A stretch of DNA of 64,000 nt, taken from the NCBI RefSeq assembly GCF_014287435.1, contig NZ_JACOPG010000001.1, positions 372,001 to 436,000 on the forward strand. Direction: 5' to 3'. The notes beneath the pieces are model-generated. The model saw nothing but the letters and a program-made list of their open reading frames with translations, did not search any database and was not told the origin of the DNA. The DNA comes from Roseburia lenta. Lineage in GTDB: Bacteria; Bacillota; Clostridia; Lachnospirales; Lachnospiraceae. The translations under genes and the position numbers were made by a program. This document shows positions 1-9,480 of the stretch, piece by piece (the first letter of the stretch is position 1; the number at the start of each line of letters is the position of its first letter).

Positions 1-1224
1 GGTATGCTCCCATGTACGGTTGGACGATGGTGCGATCTCCCCAAAGCCTAAGTCACGGATCGTGATCTTGATCTTACGGTCAGAGATCGGTTCTGCCGTA
101 ATACGAAGCCTGCTGGTCCTGCGTTCTCTTTCCACCATGTCCGTCAATTCCAAAAGTTCTACGTGAGCCTCCCTGCTCTCCGGCCGCTGGATCCAGACCT
201 CGATCTCCGGTGTTCCGTCCAAAATGACCTCACATTCGCCCACCTCGTCAAACCAGGACTGTCCAGCTGTGATCAGAGTAAAAAACTGCATTTCATTGCC
301 CACCAAGACCTTGAGGTAGAGATTTAACTTGAGTTCATTGTCTCCGATATAGACAAAAGGCCAATCCCGCTTCCCATCCTTGATAAAGCCTGCATAACAG
401 GCGCCCTTGGAGTAAAGATTCTTTCCCACAAAGACCTTTCTGGTATGGCAAAGATACTGCAAAGATGCCTTCATCCAGTCTCCGTCAAAACCATCTCCGA
501 TCAGATAAACCGCCGAAACGACCTGTCCGTCGATCACATTCTGGGCGATCTTTTGAAACTCGCCGTCCTTTTGGTCTAAGAGTTTGCCATGATTTTTCTG
601 ATCTAAGTTGATGACCTGAGGTGTCGTATGCATATTACGCCGCAAGCGGCAGGACACCATATCCGACTCAGTATAGTCAAACATGACTACATCATGTAAA
701 AAGGTCTCCGGTCCCTGGCTCAGTGCATAATAGTAAAAACTTTCCCTGCGGTCGATCAGAAGCAGTTTGTCTGTCTCGATCCCCAGTTTTACCATGATAG
801 CCGAAAAGAGTTCCATGTATTCCACACTGACCTTGTCCAGACAGATGACAAGTTTTGTTAAAGGCATCATGGCTTGGGCGCTTCCTGCCAAAGAGAGGAC
901 ACGCTTTAAAAAGATGGCAAGCAGATCACTCGCCGCGTACTTTTCATGCTCCAAAAAGACTTCTTCCCCAGTTCTCGCCTTATCAAGAAGATCTTCTACG
1001 CCAAGCGCTTCCCCGGATTTAACACGCACTTTTGCTTCGCGTCCGAAGAACCACTGACCAACGCCCTTTTTCTTGGCAAGGGCGGTCGGGATCTGATAGG
1101 ACTCGCTGCCCATGATCGTGCTGATCGTCTGTGGCTCTTTCATATGCTGTTGGTAAATGCTGATCATGGTATATTTTTCACTGATATCCATACCAAGATA
1201 CAAGCCCACATTCTCCTGTTCCAT
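1..1224 (-). CDS. DUF5716-type protein, actin/Hsp70-like N-terminus (3' end outside window)
   Basis: Reading the minus strand from the ATG at 1224 gives 408 uninterrupted codons that run off the left edge, so the C-terminus is missing. The protein begins MEQENVGLYLGMDISEKYT; the hydrophobic strand followed by D-I-S resembles phosphate-1 loops of actin/Hsp70-fold ATPases, although this is a loose match. I recall this arrangement as the DUF5716 family, usually next to DUF5717 in Lachnospiraceae. The start follows an AGAGG site six bases upstream and lies nine bases after the stop of the DUF5717 gene, so the two form an operon. Function is unknown; a chaperone-like or cell-envelope role would be a guess. 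Confidence 0.7.
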   Translation of the reverse strand, partial: MEQENVGLYLGMDISEKYTMISIYQQHMKEPQTISTIMGSESYQIPTALAKKKGVGQWFFGREAKVRVKSGEALGVEDLLDKARTGEEVFLEHEKYAASDLLAIFLKRVLSLAGSAQAMMPLTKLVICLDKVSVEYMELFSAIMVKLGIETDKLLLIDRRESFYYYALSQGPETFLHDVVMFDYTESDMVSCRLRRNMHTTPQVINLDQKNHGKLLDQKDGEFQKIAQNVIDGQVVSAVYLIGDGFDGDWMKASLQYLCHTRKVFVGKNLYSKGACYAGFIKDGKRDWPFVYIGDNELKLNLYLKVLVGNEMQFFTLITAGQSWFDEVGECEVILDGTPEIEVWIQRPESREAHVELLELTDMVERERRTSRLRITAEPISDRKIKITIRDLGFGEIAPSSNRTWEHT

Positions 1225-1233
1225 AAGTGCCTC

Positions 1234-4200
1234 TTATACTGTCGTAAATAGTTCCTTTGTCACCTGATCCAAGCCCTGATACTGCTTCATCAGTTCCAAC
1301 AACTGCCCGTCTTCATGATAGAGGTAGGCATTTTGCATGGCATTCAATAGATCGTAGCGATCCAGATTGCCCTCCTGCAGATCACTGGAAATCGTCAGGT
1401 CATCCGCACATACCGGCAGGTCTGCTACCGCATCTGCATACAGGGCATAATGAATGGTCTCTCCGAAAAAGACAACGAACTGCTTGACGAAGATTCCCTC
1501 GTACATCTCGATCATTTCTTCCGTGATCGGCTGCCCATCATCAAAACGATAGGTGATGGTGATCCGCTCTCCCGGATTGCCCCGGTATTCCACAAAATGT
1601 TTATCATACAGATGATACTTGATGATCAGTTTATGATCGACATTCTTGTAGAACTGGAAATAGACATTCCGCAAGATGTAATACTGCAAGAGTTGATCCA
1701 AAAGGGCAAACTCTTTTTCATCCAAGGTATCCTTGCCGGATAGATATTTCATGTATGCCAGATTGCAACTTTCCTTTAACTCGATGCCTTTTGCAAAATA
1801 ATAGGAAAGATAGTCAAACAACTTGTCTGGCACATGTTCCTTTGAGAGCATATATGCATGCGCCCAGTAATTCAGATAAGCCTCGATCAGCATGCGGTCT
1901 TTGACACGCGCCAGATAGGAATCATAAATAGCCGCCGTTTCCTCCATGCAGTTTTCCGCATACAAGGTCTGGAATAAAATATTTTCTTCCAGCGCCACCA
2001 CGGACATTTCTTCTGCTTTTGCCGCCTGCCAGAGATAGATCATATCCGGGCTTGGTCCCACATAGTTTTCTGCCAGATAGGATACCGTTGCCGGTGAAGT
2101 CTGCTTCTGTCCCAATAAATAGCCACACAAAGAAAGTAAAAATTCATCTTCTGCAAATTCAGTCGTCAACAGCCTTTCGGTGCACATCTGTAAGAGCAGG
2201 CGGTCATCCACCTGCAATCCGTAATAGTCCTGCATGAGGGCATAGGCTCTCTCATAGTCCTGCCGCTGGATGAATAAGGAGATCACAAAACCTCTGGTCC
2301 TTGCATCCAACTGCCCAAAGTCCACATGCTTTGCAAAATGTTCTTCTAAGACTTCTTCCCTGCAATGATCCTGTAAAAAGCCAATAAATGCACTGTATTT
2401 TTCCTGTTTATAACGCTTGGAAACCAGCGAAGAATCCAAAAATACCTGCATGCGTTTTACATCATCCAAGGTATAGTCTTCCGCTTCTTTTTTCTCCGCA
2501 AAATCCGCAAGGATAAAAGGAAGGGAAAGCGGTGACAATTGTTCCAGCCTCTTGATAAAACGCTCCGGGTACATAAGCCTTTGTAGGGTGTATGCCTTGT
2601 GATCGCTGATCAGGGTGCCATTCCCCGTCTCAAGCAGTAACCGGTACTGTCCCGGCAGGATCGGAATACATGCCTGATGGTCTTGTACCGGGATCACGAT
2701 CGGCATTTCATACTGCTCCTGATAGATAAATGCACGGGTGATGTCCGGATAAAGGCAGACCAGTTTTTTCATAAAGACCATGCCCGAGATCAGATGCGCC
2801 ATCTCCTCATCGACTACGCCCATCTCCAGAACATTCTGATAGATGATCGCCAGATTGTCATTCATGCGATTGGCTTTCATCTGCTCGATCGCAAAAGTTT
2901 CGATGTTGCGCAGATACTGCTCATAAAGCCCCGGTGCCTTGCGTCTTTCCGAAATGATATTGGCATAAAGAAGTGCCTTCTTTTGATATGGCAGATTGCA
3001 ACTATAGCGGAAGTACATAGTCACCATCTGCGGCAGTTCTTCCGTACTGTTGTCCGGCATGGAAAGCATATAAGCCTCATACAAGCCGCTCAGACGCAGA
3101 TCCAGACGGATTGCCTCGCGATACCAGTCCAGATACTTTTCCTGAAACATCTGGTTGCGCAACAAATAAGATACCAGAACAGAAAAGGCTTCCTCGCTAT
3201 GCTCCACCTCGTATGCCTTCTGTGCGATCAAGAAAATGTGCGGATCAAAATCTTTGACCTTTTCCATCACATGCAAGACCTGCATTGCCACATCTTTGGT
3301 AAAGGTCACATGTCTTGCTGCCCAGTATAAGATCTTGGTCGCATGCGCATCAAAGGCATGCAAAAGATAAGGATCCTGCACATACATGGCATATGCCTCA
3401 ATATATAAAAACGGTGTATCGTTATCTGCTTCGATCCATTGTAAAATGGCTTTGAGTTTCCGCGCCGGATTTTCCATATATTCTTCCCGCAAAAAAGATA
3501 AAAACCAGAAGAGTCTGACATCCTCCGGGTGCTCTCGAAAGATAGTCTCGATCTCTTTTGTCAGGCGGTCGACATAGGACTTTTCCTGCTCGATCAGGGT
3601 GCAGAGATACAAAAGATATGCCCAGAGAACGCTCTGCTTGTCTGCGATCTCCCGCTTCATATCGGAAATGATCCAAAGTGCCTCCTGCCGCTTTTTGCCC
3701 ACGATCAGGCACTGCGCCTTCATCAGGCGATACCATGCATTATTCGGGCGGCGCTCTAACAGTTCATCTAAGATCTGTACCGAGCCATCACACCACTCGC
3801 CTGTCGTGATCTGGCGGAAACGATACGCTTTATAGGTATCCGTCAAATCTGCCAGACACTCTTTATCCCTGCGCCATGGAAATTCCTTTTTTTCATCTTC
3901 CTGATCAAAGGTCGCCATGATGTCAATGACACGCACCGTTCCCTTGCAGGAGAATGTGATCCGCGCACGGTTAATGCCCGCGTGCATGCGGTTCTTGTGT
4001 ATATAATAATTGAGAAGCATGGTAGAACCAAGAAAATAGTCTGTCGTAATCAGATCTTTTTCCACAGTGACAAAAGGACTGTCACTCTCCACTGTGATCT
4101 CAATATAGCCCCATGTATTCTTGGCAACCACTAAGGTCTCCTTGCGATTTTCGCTCACGCGGTAAAATTCTTCCTTGCGCTCGCGCACCGTAAAATCGAC

Positions 4201-4749
4201 GGCATCTTTTAAGCCCACCGCCACTAAAAATTCTTCTAAATTGGCTGAAGACGGTAAAGCCTTACGATAGCCGGTATAGACCATGCGGACTGCCTTTTCC
4301 TGTCTTGCAATGAACTTTTCAAAAGCCTGCGAATAAAACAACTGCATGGCTTCTGCCCAATGTCCCTGTGCAAGACTTGCAAAATCGGATAAACTTGCGA
4401 TCTCGCCTGTAGATGCATACAGGCGGTCTGCCTCAAATTGCACATCAAAAGGAAGGCGACACTCCCTCTGGTTACATACAATGGTAAAATAACCGGTAAG
4501 CCTGTCCCCTTCTTGATAATCCTGACCCAGCACTTCAAAACGGATCGTTGCTTCCATCCCGTCAAACTGCGGCTTTACGATGCGCACATATGGATTGGAA
4601 GAATAGACGATTCCCCGGATAGAGACCTCATTGGTAGAGTGCATGAAAAACTCACCCTGTAAGCGTTCTCCCTGCCTGCCACGCACGGTAACTGTCTCCT
4701 CTGAAAATGCTATCTGCGGCCTTCTGTTGTCAAATTTATCTTCTGACAT
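1234..4749 (-). CDS. DUF5717 family protein, about 1171 aa
   Basis: This large protein has no recognisable catalytic motif. Its N-terminal 300 residues look like beta-sandwich domains (alternating hydrophobic and polar strands, for example ITVESDSPFVTVEKDL). The middle and C-terminal parts are helical and rich in Trp, Tyr and Leu pairs in a TPR-like spacing (RRPNNAWYRLMKAQCLI). I placed the start at MSEDKF (4749) because the preceding 26 residues of the open frame are basic and non-conserved in character; an upstream start at 4827 cannot be excluded because no strong ribosome site separates them. It is first in an operon with the DUF5716 gene. I recognise the family pairing but no function is established from the sequence. 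Confidence 0.75.
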   Translation of the reverse strand: MSEDKFDNRRPQIAFSEETVTVRGRQGERLQGEFFMHSTNEVSIRGIVYSSNPYVRIVKPQFDGMEATIRFEVLGQDYQEGDRLTGYFTIVCNQRECRLPFDVQFEADRLYASTGEIASLSDFASLAQGHWAEAMQLFYSQAFEKFIARQEKAVRMVYTGYRKALPSSANLEEFLVAVGLKDAVDFTVRERKEEFYRVSENRKETLVVAKNTWGYIEITVESDSPFVTVEKDLITTDYFLGSTMLLNYYIHKNRMHAGINRARITFSCKGTVRVIDIMATFDQEDEKKEFPWRRDKECLADLTDTYKAYRFRQITTGEWCDGSVQILDELLERRPNNAWYRLMKAQCLIVGKKRQEALWIISDMKREIADKQSVLWAYLLYLCTLIEQEKSYVDRLTKEIETIFREHPEDVRLFWFLSFLREEYMENPARKLKAILQWIEADNDTPFLYIEAYAMYVQDPYLLHAFDAHATKILYWAARHVTFTKDVAMQVLHVMEKVKDFDPHIFLIAQKAYEVEHSEEAFSVLVSYLLRNQMFQEKYLDWYREAIRLDLRLSGLYEAYMLSMPDNSTEELPQMVTMYFRYSCNLPYQKKALLYANIISERRKAPGLYEQYLRNIETFAIEQMKANRMNDNLAIIYQNVLEMGVVDEEMAHLISGMVFMKKLVCLYPDITRAFIYQEQYEMPIVIPVQDHQACIPILPGQYRLLLETGNGTLISDHKAYTLQRLMYPERFIKRLEQLSPLSLPFILADFAEKKEAEDYTLDDVKRMQVFLDSSLVSKRYKQEKYSAFIGFLQDHCREEVLEEHFAKHVDFGQLDARTRGFVISLFIQRQDYERAYALMQDYYGLQVDDRLLLQMCTERLLTTEFAEDEFLLSLCGYLLGQKQTSPATVSYLAENYVGPSPDMIYLWQAAKAEEMSVVALEENILFQTLYAENCMEETAAIYDSYLARVKDRMLIEAYLNYWAHAYMLSKEHVPDKLFDYLSYYFAKGIELKESCNLAYMKYLSGKDTLDEKEFALLDQLLQYYILRNVYFQFYKNVDHKLIIKYHLYDKHFVEYRGNPGERITITYRFDDGQPITEEMIEMYEGIFVKQFVVFFGETIHYALYADAVADLPVCADDLTISSDLQEGNLDRYDLLNAMQNAYLYHEDGQLLELMKQYQGLDQVTKELFTTV

Positions 4750-4809
4750 CCGCCAGATTCGTTTTCGCAAAATATGACACCCTTTTCCTGCCGTTTTGTC
4801 TTCTGTCGG

Positions 4810-4839
4810 TTGCAATTTTCGACGCAAAAAGACTATAAT
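4810..4839 (+). promoter_or_regulatory. sigma-A-type promoter for the aminotransferase gene
   Basis: TTGCAA at 4810-4815 and a perfect TATAAT at 4834-4839 are separated by 18 bases and lie about 60 bases upstream of the start codon. The region is the only gap between two divergent genes. Confidence 0.6.
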
Positions 4840-4898
4840 GGATTATAAACTATTTAAGAAGGACATGCAATAAACTTTGTCCTTTGCAGGAGGAAAGC

Positions 4899-5987
4899 AT
4901 GCTTACACATAAAGACCATTTCCATGGCAGCGACTTAGAAAAAATAGAGCAGATCTACGGTATCCGCAAGGAAGATATTGTAAGTTTTTCAGCCAATGTC
5001 AATCCCCTGGGTATCTCACCGAAGTTGCGGGAGCATCTGGCAAAACATATCGACTGTATCACGACCTATCCTGACCGGGAATATTCTTCCCTGCGTCAGT
5101 GCATGGCAGATTATGTCGGCACAGAAAAAGAAAACATCATTGTCGGCAACGGCTCTACCGAACTGATCTCCCTTTTTATACAGATCGAGCATCCAAAGAA
5201 AGCCATGATCTTAGGACCTACCTATTCCGAATATGAAAGAGAAGTTTCTCTCGGTGGAGGGACGACCGTCTACTATCCGCTCAAGGAGGAAAGCGGTTTT
5301 AAACTGGATACCACCCACTTTACCTCAAAACTGGATGATTCCATTGATCTTTTGATCCTCTGCAATCCAAACAATCCTACCTCCAGCTGCATTTCCCTGG
5401 ATGATATGCGTACCATCCTAGATGTCTGCAAGGAGCATGGTATCTATGTCATGGTCGATGAGACCTATATCGAGTTCGTTGAAGATGTAGTTCATACCAG
5501 TGCCGTCTCACTGACTGCCTACTACAACAATATCATCATCCTGCGCGGCACCAGCAAATTCTTTGCTGCACCGGGTCTTCGTCTCGGCTATGCCATTACC
5601 GGCAACGAAGACCTGCTCCGTAATATGAACCAGCGCAAAAATCCATGGATGATCAATTCACTTGCTGCGATCGCCGGGGAACTCATGTTTCAGGATGACG
5701 AATATATACAGGCGACCAGAGATCTGATCAGCACGGAACGCGCCCGCTGTTATCAGACAATGCTAAATTCCAAGCGTTTCCATCCATACAAGCCGACTGC
5801 GAATTTTATGCTCATGCGCATTATGGATGAAGACTTAAACAGCGGTATCCTGTTTGACCGCGCCATCCGCGAAGGGCTTATGATCCGGGATTGCTCGACT
5901 TTCCCATTCTTAAATGACAAGTATATCCGCTTCTGCTTTATGGATCCTGCGGATAACGACCGGCTTTTGGATTGTCTCTTACGTTAG
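4899..5987 (+). CDS. PLP aminotransferase, CobD/HisC-like (threonine-phosphate decarboxylase type)
   Basis: A 362-residue class I/II fold PLP enzyme. It has the N-terminal FSANVNPLG motif, the cofactor loop GNGSTEL, the NPNNPTS motif and the Schiff-base lysine in TSKFFAAPGLRLGY near residue 220. The SANVNPLG opening is typical of threonine-phosphate decarboxylase CobD and close HisC relatives. A second CobD-like gene lies inside the cobalamin operon at 51141-52205, so this copy may serve histidine biosynthesis or another amino acid. The ATG at 4899 has AGGAGG at 4888-4893; an in-frame TTG at 4884 overlaps that site and is rejected as the start. It is monocistronic and ends before a bidirectional terminator. 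Confidence 0.8.
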   Translation: MLTHKDHFHGSDLEKIEQIYGIRKEDIVSFSANVNPLGISPKLREHLAKHIDCITTYPDREYSSLRQCMADYVGTEKENIIVGNGSTELISLFIQIEHPKKAMILGPTYSEYEREVSLGGGTTVYYPLKEESGFKLDTTHFTSKLDDSIDLLILCNPNNPTSSCISLDDMRTILDVCKEHGIYVMVDETYIEFVEDVVHTSAVSLTAYYNNIIILRGTSKFFAAPGLRLGYAITGNEDLLRNMNQRKNPWMINSLAAIAGELMFQDDEYIQATRDLISTERARCYQTMLNSKRFHPYKPTANFMLMRIMDEDLNSGILFDRAIREGLMIRDCSTFPFLNDKYIRFCFMDPADNDRLLDCLLR

Positions 5988-6010
5988 ATCACTTATTTCA
6001 TATGATGCAA

Positions 6011-6055
6011 AAAAGAGAAAGGCGAATGCAAAAGATGCAAACGCCTTTCTCTTTT
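6011..6055. terminator. bidirectional intrinsic terminator between convergent genes
   Basis: A perfect 14-bp stem, AAAAGAGAAAGGCG at 6011-6024 with its complement at 6042-6055, has a 17-base loop and is flanked by A- and T-runs. It separates the plus-strand aminotransferase from the minus-strand nfnB. Confidence 0.85.
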
Positions 6056-6071
6056 ATTCTGTTCTCATAAA

Positions 6072-7457
6072 TTATTTATTCTGGAAGTATTCGTGAATAC
6101 CCTTTGCAGCAGCCTTTCCTGCACCCATGGCAAGGATAACTGTTGCTGCGCCTGTCACGGCATCACCGCCTGCGTAAACAGCTTCTTTTGAAGTTGTGCC
6201 ATCGTCCTCACAGATGATGCATCCTCTCTTATTCACATCAAGTCCTCTTGTCGTAGAAGAAATGAGTGGATTTGGAGAAGTACCAAGTGACATGATGACG
6301 GTATCTGCCTCGATCTCATACTCAGATCCAGGAATTTCCACCGGTCTTCTTCTTCCGGATTCATCCGGCTCACCCAGTTCCATCTTGATGACGCGAACGC
6401 CCTTGACACAACCGTTTTCATCTACTAAGATCTCGGTCGGATTCTGCAATAGATCAAAGATAACGCCTTCCTCTTTTGCATGATGTACTTCTTCCACTCG
6501 TGCAGGAAGTTCTGCTTCACTACGACGGTAAACGATATGTACTTCTGCGCCCAGACGGAGTGCTGTTCTTGCAGCATCCATAGCAACGTTACCACCACCG
6601 ACAACAACGACTTTCTTGCCGCGTGCGATCGGTGTATCATAACCTTCCTTAAATGCTTTCATCAGGTTATTTCTGGTAAGGAATTCATTGGCAGAGAATA
6701 CGCCCTTTGCCTGCTCGCCCGGGATTCCCATAAATCTAGGAAGACCTGCACCGGAGCCGATAAAGACTGCCTCAAATCCTTCTTTTTCCATCAACTCATC
6801 AATCGTTACGGAACGACCGATGATAACATTTGTCTCAATCTTAACACCAAGAGACTTTACATTTTCTACTTCTGCGGCAACAACCTTGCTCTTCGGCAGA
6901 CGGAACTCAGGAATACCGTAAACCAGTACACCACCTGCTTCGTGCAGTGCCTCAAAAATAGTAACATCATAGCCAAGTTTTGCCAGATCACCGGCACAGG
7001 TAAGTCCTGCAGGACCGGAGCCGATCACTGCGACCTTGTGACCATTCTTTTCGCTAGCGCCCTGTGGCTTGATGCCATTTTCTCTTGCCCAGTCAGCCGT
7101 GAAACGCTCCAGTTTTCCGATGGAAACGGCTTCGCCCTTGATTCCACGGATACACTTGCCTTCACACTGGCTCTCCTGTGGGCAGACACGTCCACAAACG
7201 GCTGGAAGTGCAGAAGACTCGCTGATCACTTCATATGCCTTTTCGATGTCGCCATCTTTTACAGCTGCGATGAAATCCGGGATCTGAATGGAAACCGGGC
7301 ATCCCTTGATACACTGTGCATTCTTGCAGTTCAAGCAACGGGATGCTTCTTCCATAGCCTCTTCTTTATTGTATCCTAAACATACTTCTTCAAAGTTAGT
7401 GGCACGAACCTTTGGATCCTGCTCACTGACCGGAACTTTTACTAAAACATCACCCAT
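6072..7457 (-). CDS. nfnB: NADH-dependent reduced ferredoxin:NADP+ oxidoreductase, subunit B (NfnB/GltA-like)
   Basis: A 461-residue flavoprotein of the glutamate-synthase small-subunit family. The N-terminal cysteine cluster (CLNCKNAQC, GCPVSIQIPDF, CGRVCPQESQC) binds [4Fe-4S] clusters. Two Rossmann motifs follow: VIGSGPAGLTCAGDLA for FAD and VVVGGGNVAMDAARTA for NADP(H). Because the gene is directly preceded by a ferredoxin-NADP+ reductase-like subunit with a TAATG stop-start overlap, it is better read as the large subunit of the electron-bifurcating transhydrogenase Nfn than as a stand-alone glutamate synthase subunit. The enzyme would couple NADH and reduced ferredoxin oxidation to NADP+ reduction in the cytoplasm. 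The pair ends at the terminator at 6011-6055. Confidence 0.85.
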   Translation of the reverse strand: MGDVLVKVPVSEQDPKVRATNFEEVCLGYNKEEAMEEASRCLNCKNAQCIKGCPVSIQIPDFIAAVKDGDIEKAYEVISESSALPAVCGRVCPQESQCEGKCIRGIKGEAVSIGKLERFTADWARENGIKPQGASEKNGHKVAVIGSGPAGLTCAGDLAKLGYDVTIFEALHEAGGVLVYGIPEFRLPKSKVVAAEVENVKSLGVKIETNVIIGRSVTIDELMEKEGFEAVFIGSGAGLPRFMGIPGEQAKGVFSANEFLTRNNLMKAFKEGYDTPIARGKKVVVVGGGNVAMDAARTALRLGAEVHIVYRRSEAELPARVEEVHHAKEEGVIFDLLQNPTEILVDENGCVKGVRVIKMELGEPDESGRRRPVEIPGSEYEIEADTVIMSLGTSPNPLISSTTRGLDVNKRGCIICEDDGTTSKEAVYAGGDAVTGAATVILAMGAGKAAAKGIHEYFQNK

Positions 7458-8347
7458 TACTTGTCACCTCCACAATGTCCGCATCCGCCGTGGTGTGTAT
7501 CACCTTCCTGTAAAGCAAGCATCGCGCGACCTTCTTCTGTCTTATACTGCTGCTGTCTGGACATAGCCTGATCAAAATCAACCAAGTGACCGTCAAACTC
7601 CGGTCCGTCCACACATGCAAATTTTACCTGATCTCCAACAACCAGACGACAAGCACCGCACATTCCGGTACCGTCTACCATGATCGGGTTCATAGATACG
7701 ATCGTCGGGATACCAAGTTCTTTGGTAAGTTTGCAGACGAATTTCATCATGATCATAGGTCCGATGGCTACACACCAGTTGAACTCCTGACCTTCGTCTA
7801 CCAATGCCTGCAACTGATTGGTTCCCATTCCATGGAAGCCATAAGAACCGTCATCTGTTGTAACACAAAGTTGTGTGGCAACTTCACGCATTTCATCCAC
7901 ATAGAACAAAAGATCCTTGGTACGGGATCCCATGATCACGGTCGTTTCTACGCCATGCTCTTTCAGCCATTTTACCTGTGGATAGATCGGTGCGGTCCCC
8001 ACGCCGCCCGCGATAAAGACGATCTTTTTCTTCTTTGTCTCCTCGAGGTTCTCCTCTACACACAGTTCTGACGGCTGTCCCAGCGGACCTACAAAGTCCA
8101 TAAAGGCATCTCCCACAGCAAGGTGTGACATTCTCTCTGTGGATGCTCCTACGGTCTGGAATACGATCGTGATCGTACCAGCCTCTCTGTCATAATCGCA
8201 GATCGTCAGTGGAATTCTCTCTCCCACTTCATCGATCTTGGCGATGATGAACTGTCCCGGCAGACAATTATCTGCCACTCTCGGTGCCTTCACATCCATC
8301 AAGAAAATCTTGTCAGCAAGTTTTTCTTTTTTTACGATTGGATACAT
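7457..8347 (-). CDS. nfnA: ferredoxin-NADP+ reductase-like subunit A of Nfn
   Basis: A 296-residue protein of the dihydroorotate dehydrogenase electron-transfer (PyrK-like) family. It has an N-terminal FAD-binding barrel (ERIPLTICDYD), the NAD-binding glycine-rich segment IAGGVGTAPIYPQ and a C-terminal iron-sulfur cysteine motif (CGACRLVVGDQVKFAC). Its extreme C-terminus carries an extra HHGGCGHCGG stretch. The start has GGGAGG nine bases upstream. Its stop codon shares a base with the nfnB start (TAATG), consistent with translational coupling in the bifurcating NfnAB complex. Confidence 0.85.
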   Translation of the reverse strand: MYPIVKKEKLADKIFLMDVKAPRVADNCLPGQFIIAKIDEVGERIPLTICDYDREAGTITIVFQTVGASTERMSHLAVGDAFMDFVGPLGQPSELCVEENLEETKKKKIVFIAGGVGTAPIYPQVKWLKEHGVETTVIMGSRTKDLLFYVDEMREVATQLCVTTDDGSYGFHGMGTNQLQALVDEGQEFNWCVAIGPMIMMKFVCKLTKELGIPTIVSMNPIMVDGTGMCGACRLVVGDQVKFACVDGPEFDGHLVDFDQAMSRQQQYKTEEGRAMLALQEGDTHHGGCGHCGGDK

Positions 8348-8472
8348 AGTTTTCCTCCCATTTTCTTATTTTCTATTTGATATGCCAATCCTTAGCGGAT
8401 TTCTCGCCTCCTAAGTGGAATGCACAGCATATAAAATACGATTCTTCTGTTAACCCTGTGTTAAGCCTGTCT

Positions 8473-9423
8473 TTAACTAAAGTAAACCAACTCGTCCTGT
8501 GGTTTTTCTGCCGGTTTCATCTCGATCGGATAAAGGATCGGACCCTTGCCCTTATATTCTCTTGCAAATTCAACCTTGATACGTGCGGTAAGGTCGATCC
8601 AGGAGCGATGCTCCGGTGTATTTTCCATGCCGGTCTTGCACATCATGCCAAGGAAGGTAATGTCCTCCACGCAACAAGTCATGGCAAAACGTCCCGGCAC
8701 GATAACGCCGCGCTTTAACTTACCATCCTTTGGATTGTAGACCAAACCTAAGAAATGCACTTTCTTGCCATCGTATTTCTTTGGATTTTCCATGCAGTCC
8801 ATAAACCAGAGGGCATAATCTGCATCGGAAATCTCGATCACATCTGCATTGATGTCAAAAGGAAGTTCTTCCTCACGATCGTCGATCGTACCATCTGCTC
8901 TCTCATAAACGATCTGCGCCGGACGGTTGACTGCCTTGATATTGCCACGGAACTTGCTCTTTGGCGTGTTGTCATCACAGCGGTTGAAGATAACAACTTC
9001 TGCCTGAAAGAATTGTTCCATCATCATGGAACGCATATTTGCCATATACATCTCAAAAGTCGTTGCATCCACAGTAGCGAGGGACTGCACGATCACCCAA
9101 TTCTTTGGAAGCTCCATCTCATAGACTTCGCCTACGCCCCAGGTTCCATTGTATTCAACGAAAACGACATCCGGACGGTACTGGTCTGCAATTTCCTGTA
9201 AATGCTCTGTATTAAACTCTGCTTCTGTATCAATGGTTGCGACAGATGCGTTGATCGTCTTTAACTTTTCGGTGTCATACTCCACATCGCCGTCTTCACA
9301 GGCAATGATGAGAATACGGTCATCATCTTCAGCAAAGCCATTTTCAAATAGGGTTTCCTGGATCAAAGTGGTCTTACCACTATCCATAAAACCAGTGAAA
9401 AAATATACCGGTATTTCTGCCAT
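8473..9423 (-). CDS. CobW/P47K-type GTPase with a DUF1980-like C-terminal domain
   Basis: A 316-residue protein starting MAEIPVYFFTGFMDSGKTT, a Walker A loop of the CobW/G3E GTPase class. The conserved zinc-binding CxCC motif of classical CobW proteins is not present after strand two; the segment there reads IACEDGDVEYD. The residues VVIFNRCDD may be the guanine-specificity segment. The last 90 residues (FLGLVYNPKDG, GRFAMTCCVEDITFLG) resemble the C-terminal domain of the YcgQ/DUF1980 proteins that often accompany metal GTPases, from memory. It follows the His-rich CobW gene by 57 bases and is probably co-transcribed. The likely role is metal delivery or metal homeostasis; the substrate protein is unknown. 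Confidence 0.7.
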   Translation of the reverse strand: MAEIPVYFFTGFMDSGKTTLIQETLFENGFAEDDDRILIIACEDGDVEYDTEKLKTINASVATIDTEAEFNTEHLQEIADQYRPDVVFVEYNGTWGVGEVYEMELPKNWVIVQSLATVDATTFEMYMANMRSMMMEQFFQAEVVIFNRCDDNTPKSKFRGNIKAVNRPAQIVYERADGTIDDREEELPFDINADVIEISDADYALWFMDCMENPKKYDGKKVHFLGLVYNPKDGKLKRGVIVPGRFAMTCCVEDITFLGMMCKTGMENTPEHRSWIDLTARIKVEFAREYKGKGPILYPIEMKPAEKPQDELVYFS

Positions 9424-9480
9424 AATCTTTCCTCTTTCTTATAATTCTATGTCCTATCAGAAGATAGGGTATCGCCATAT

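Noticed and set aside
6480..7379. Plus-strand frame of 299 codons opposite nfnB
   Set aside because: Cys/Phe/Thr-rich shadow of a strongly supported flavoprotein gene; no translation signals.
6072..8347. A glutamate synthase pair (GltBD)
   Set aside because: There is no large glutamine-amidotransferase subunit, and the partner gene is a PyrK-like ferredoxin-NADP+ reductase subunit, which fits NfnAB.
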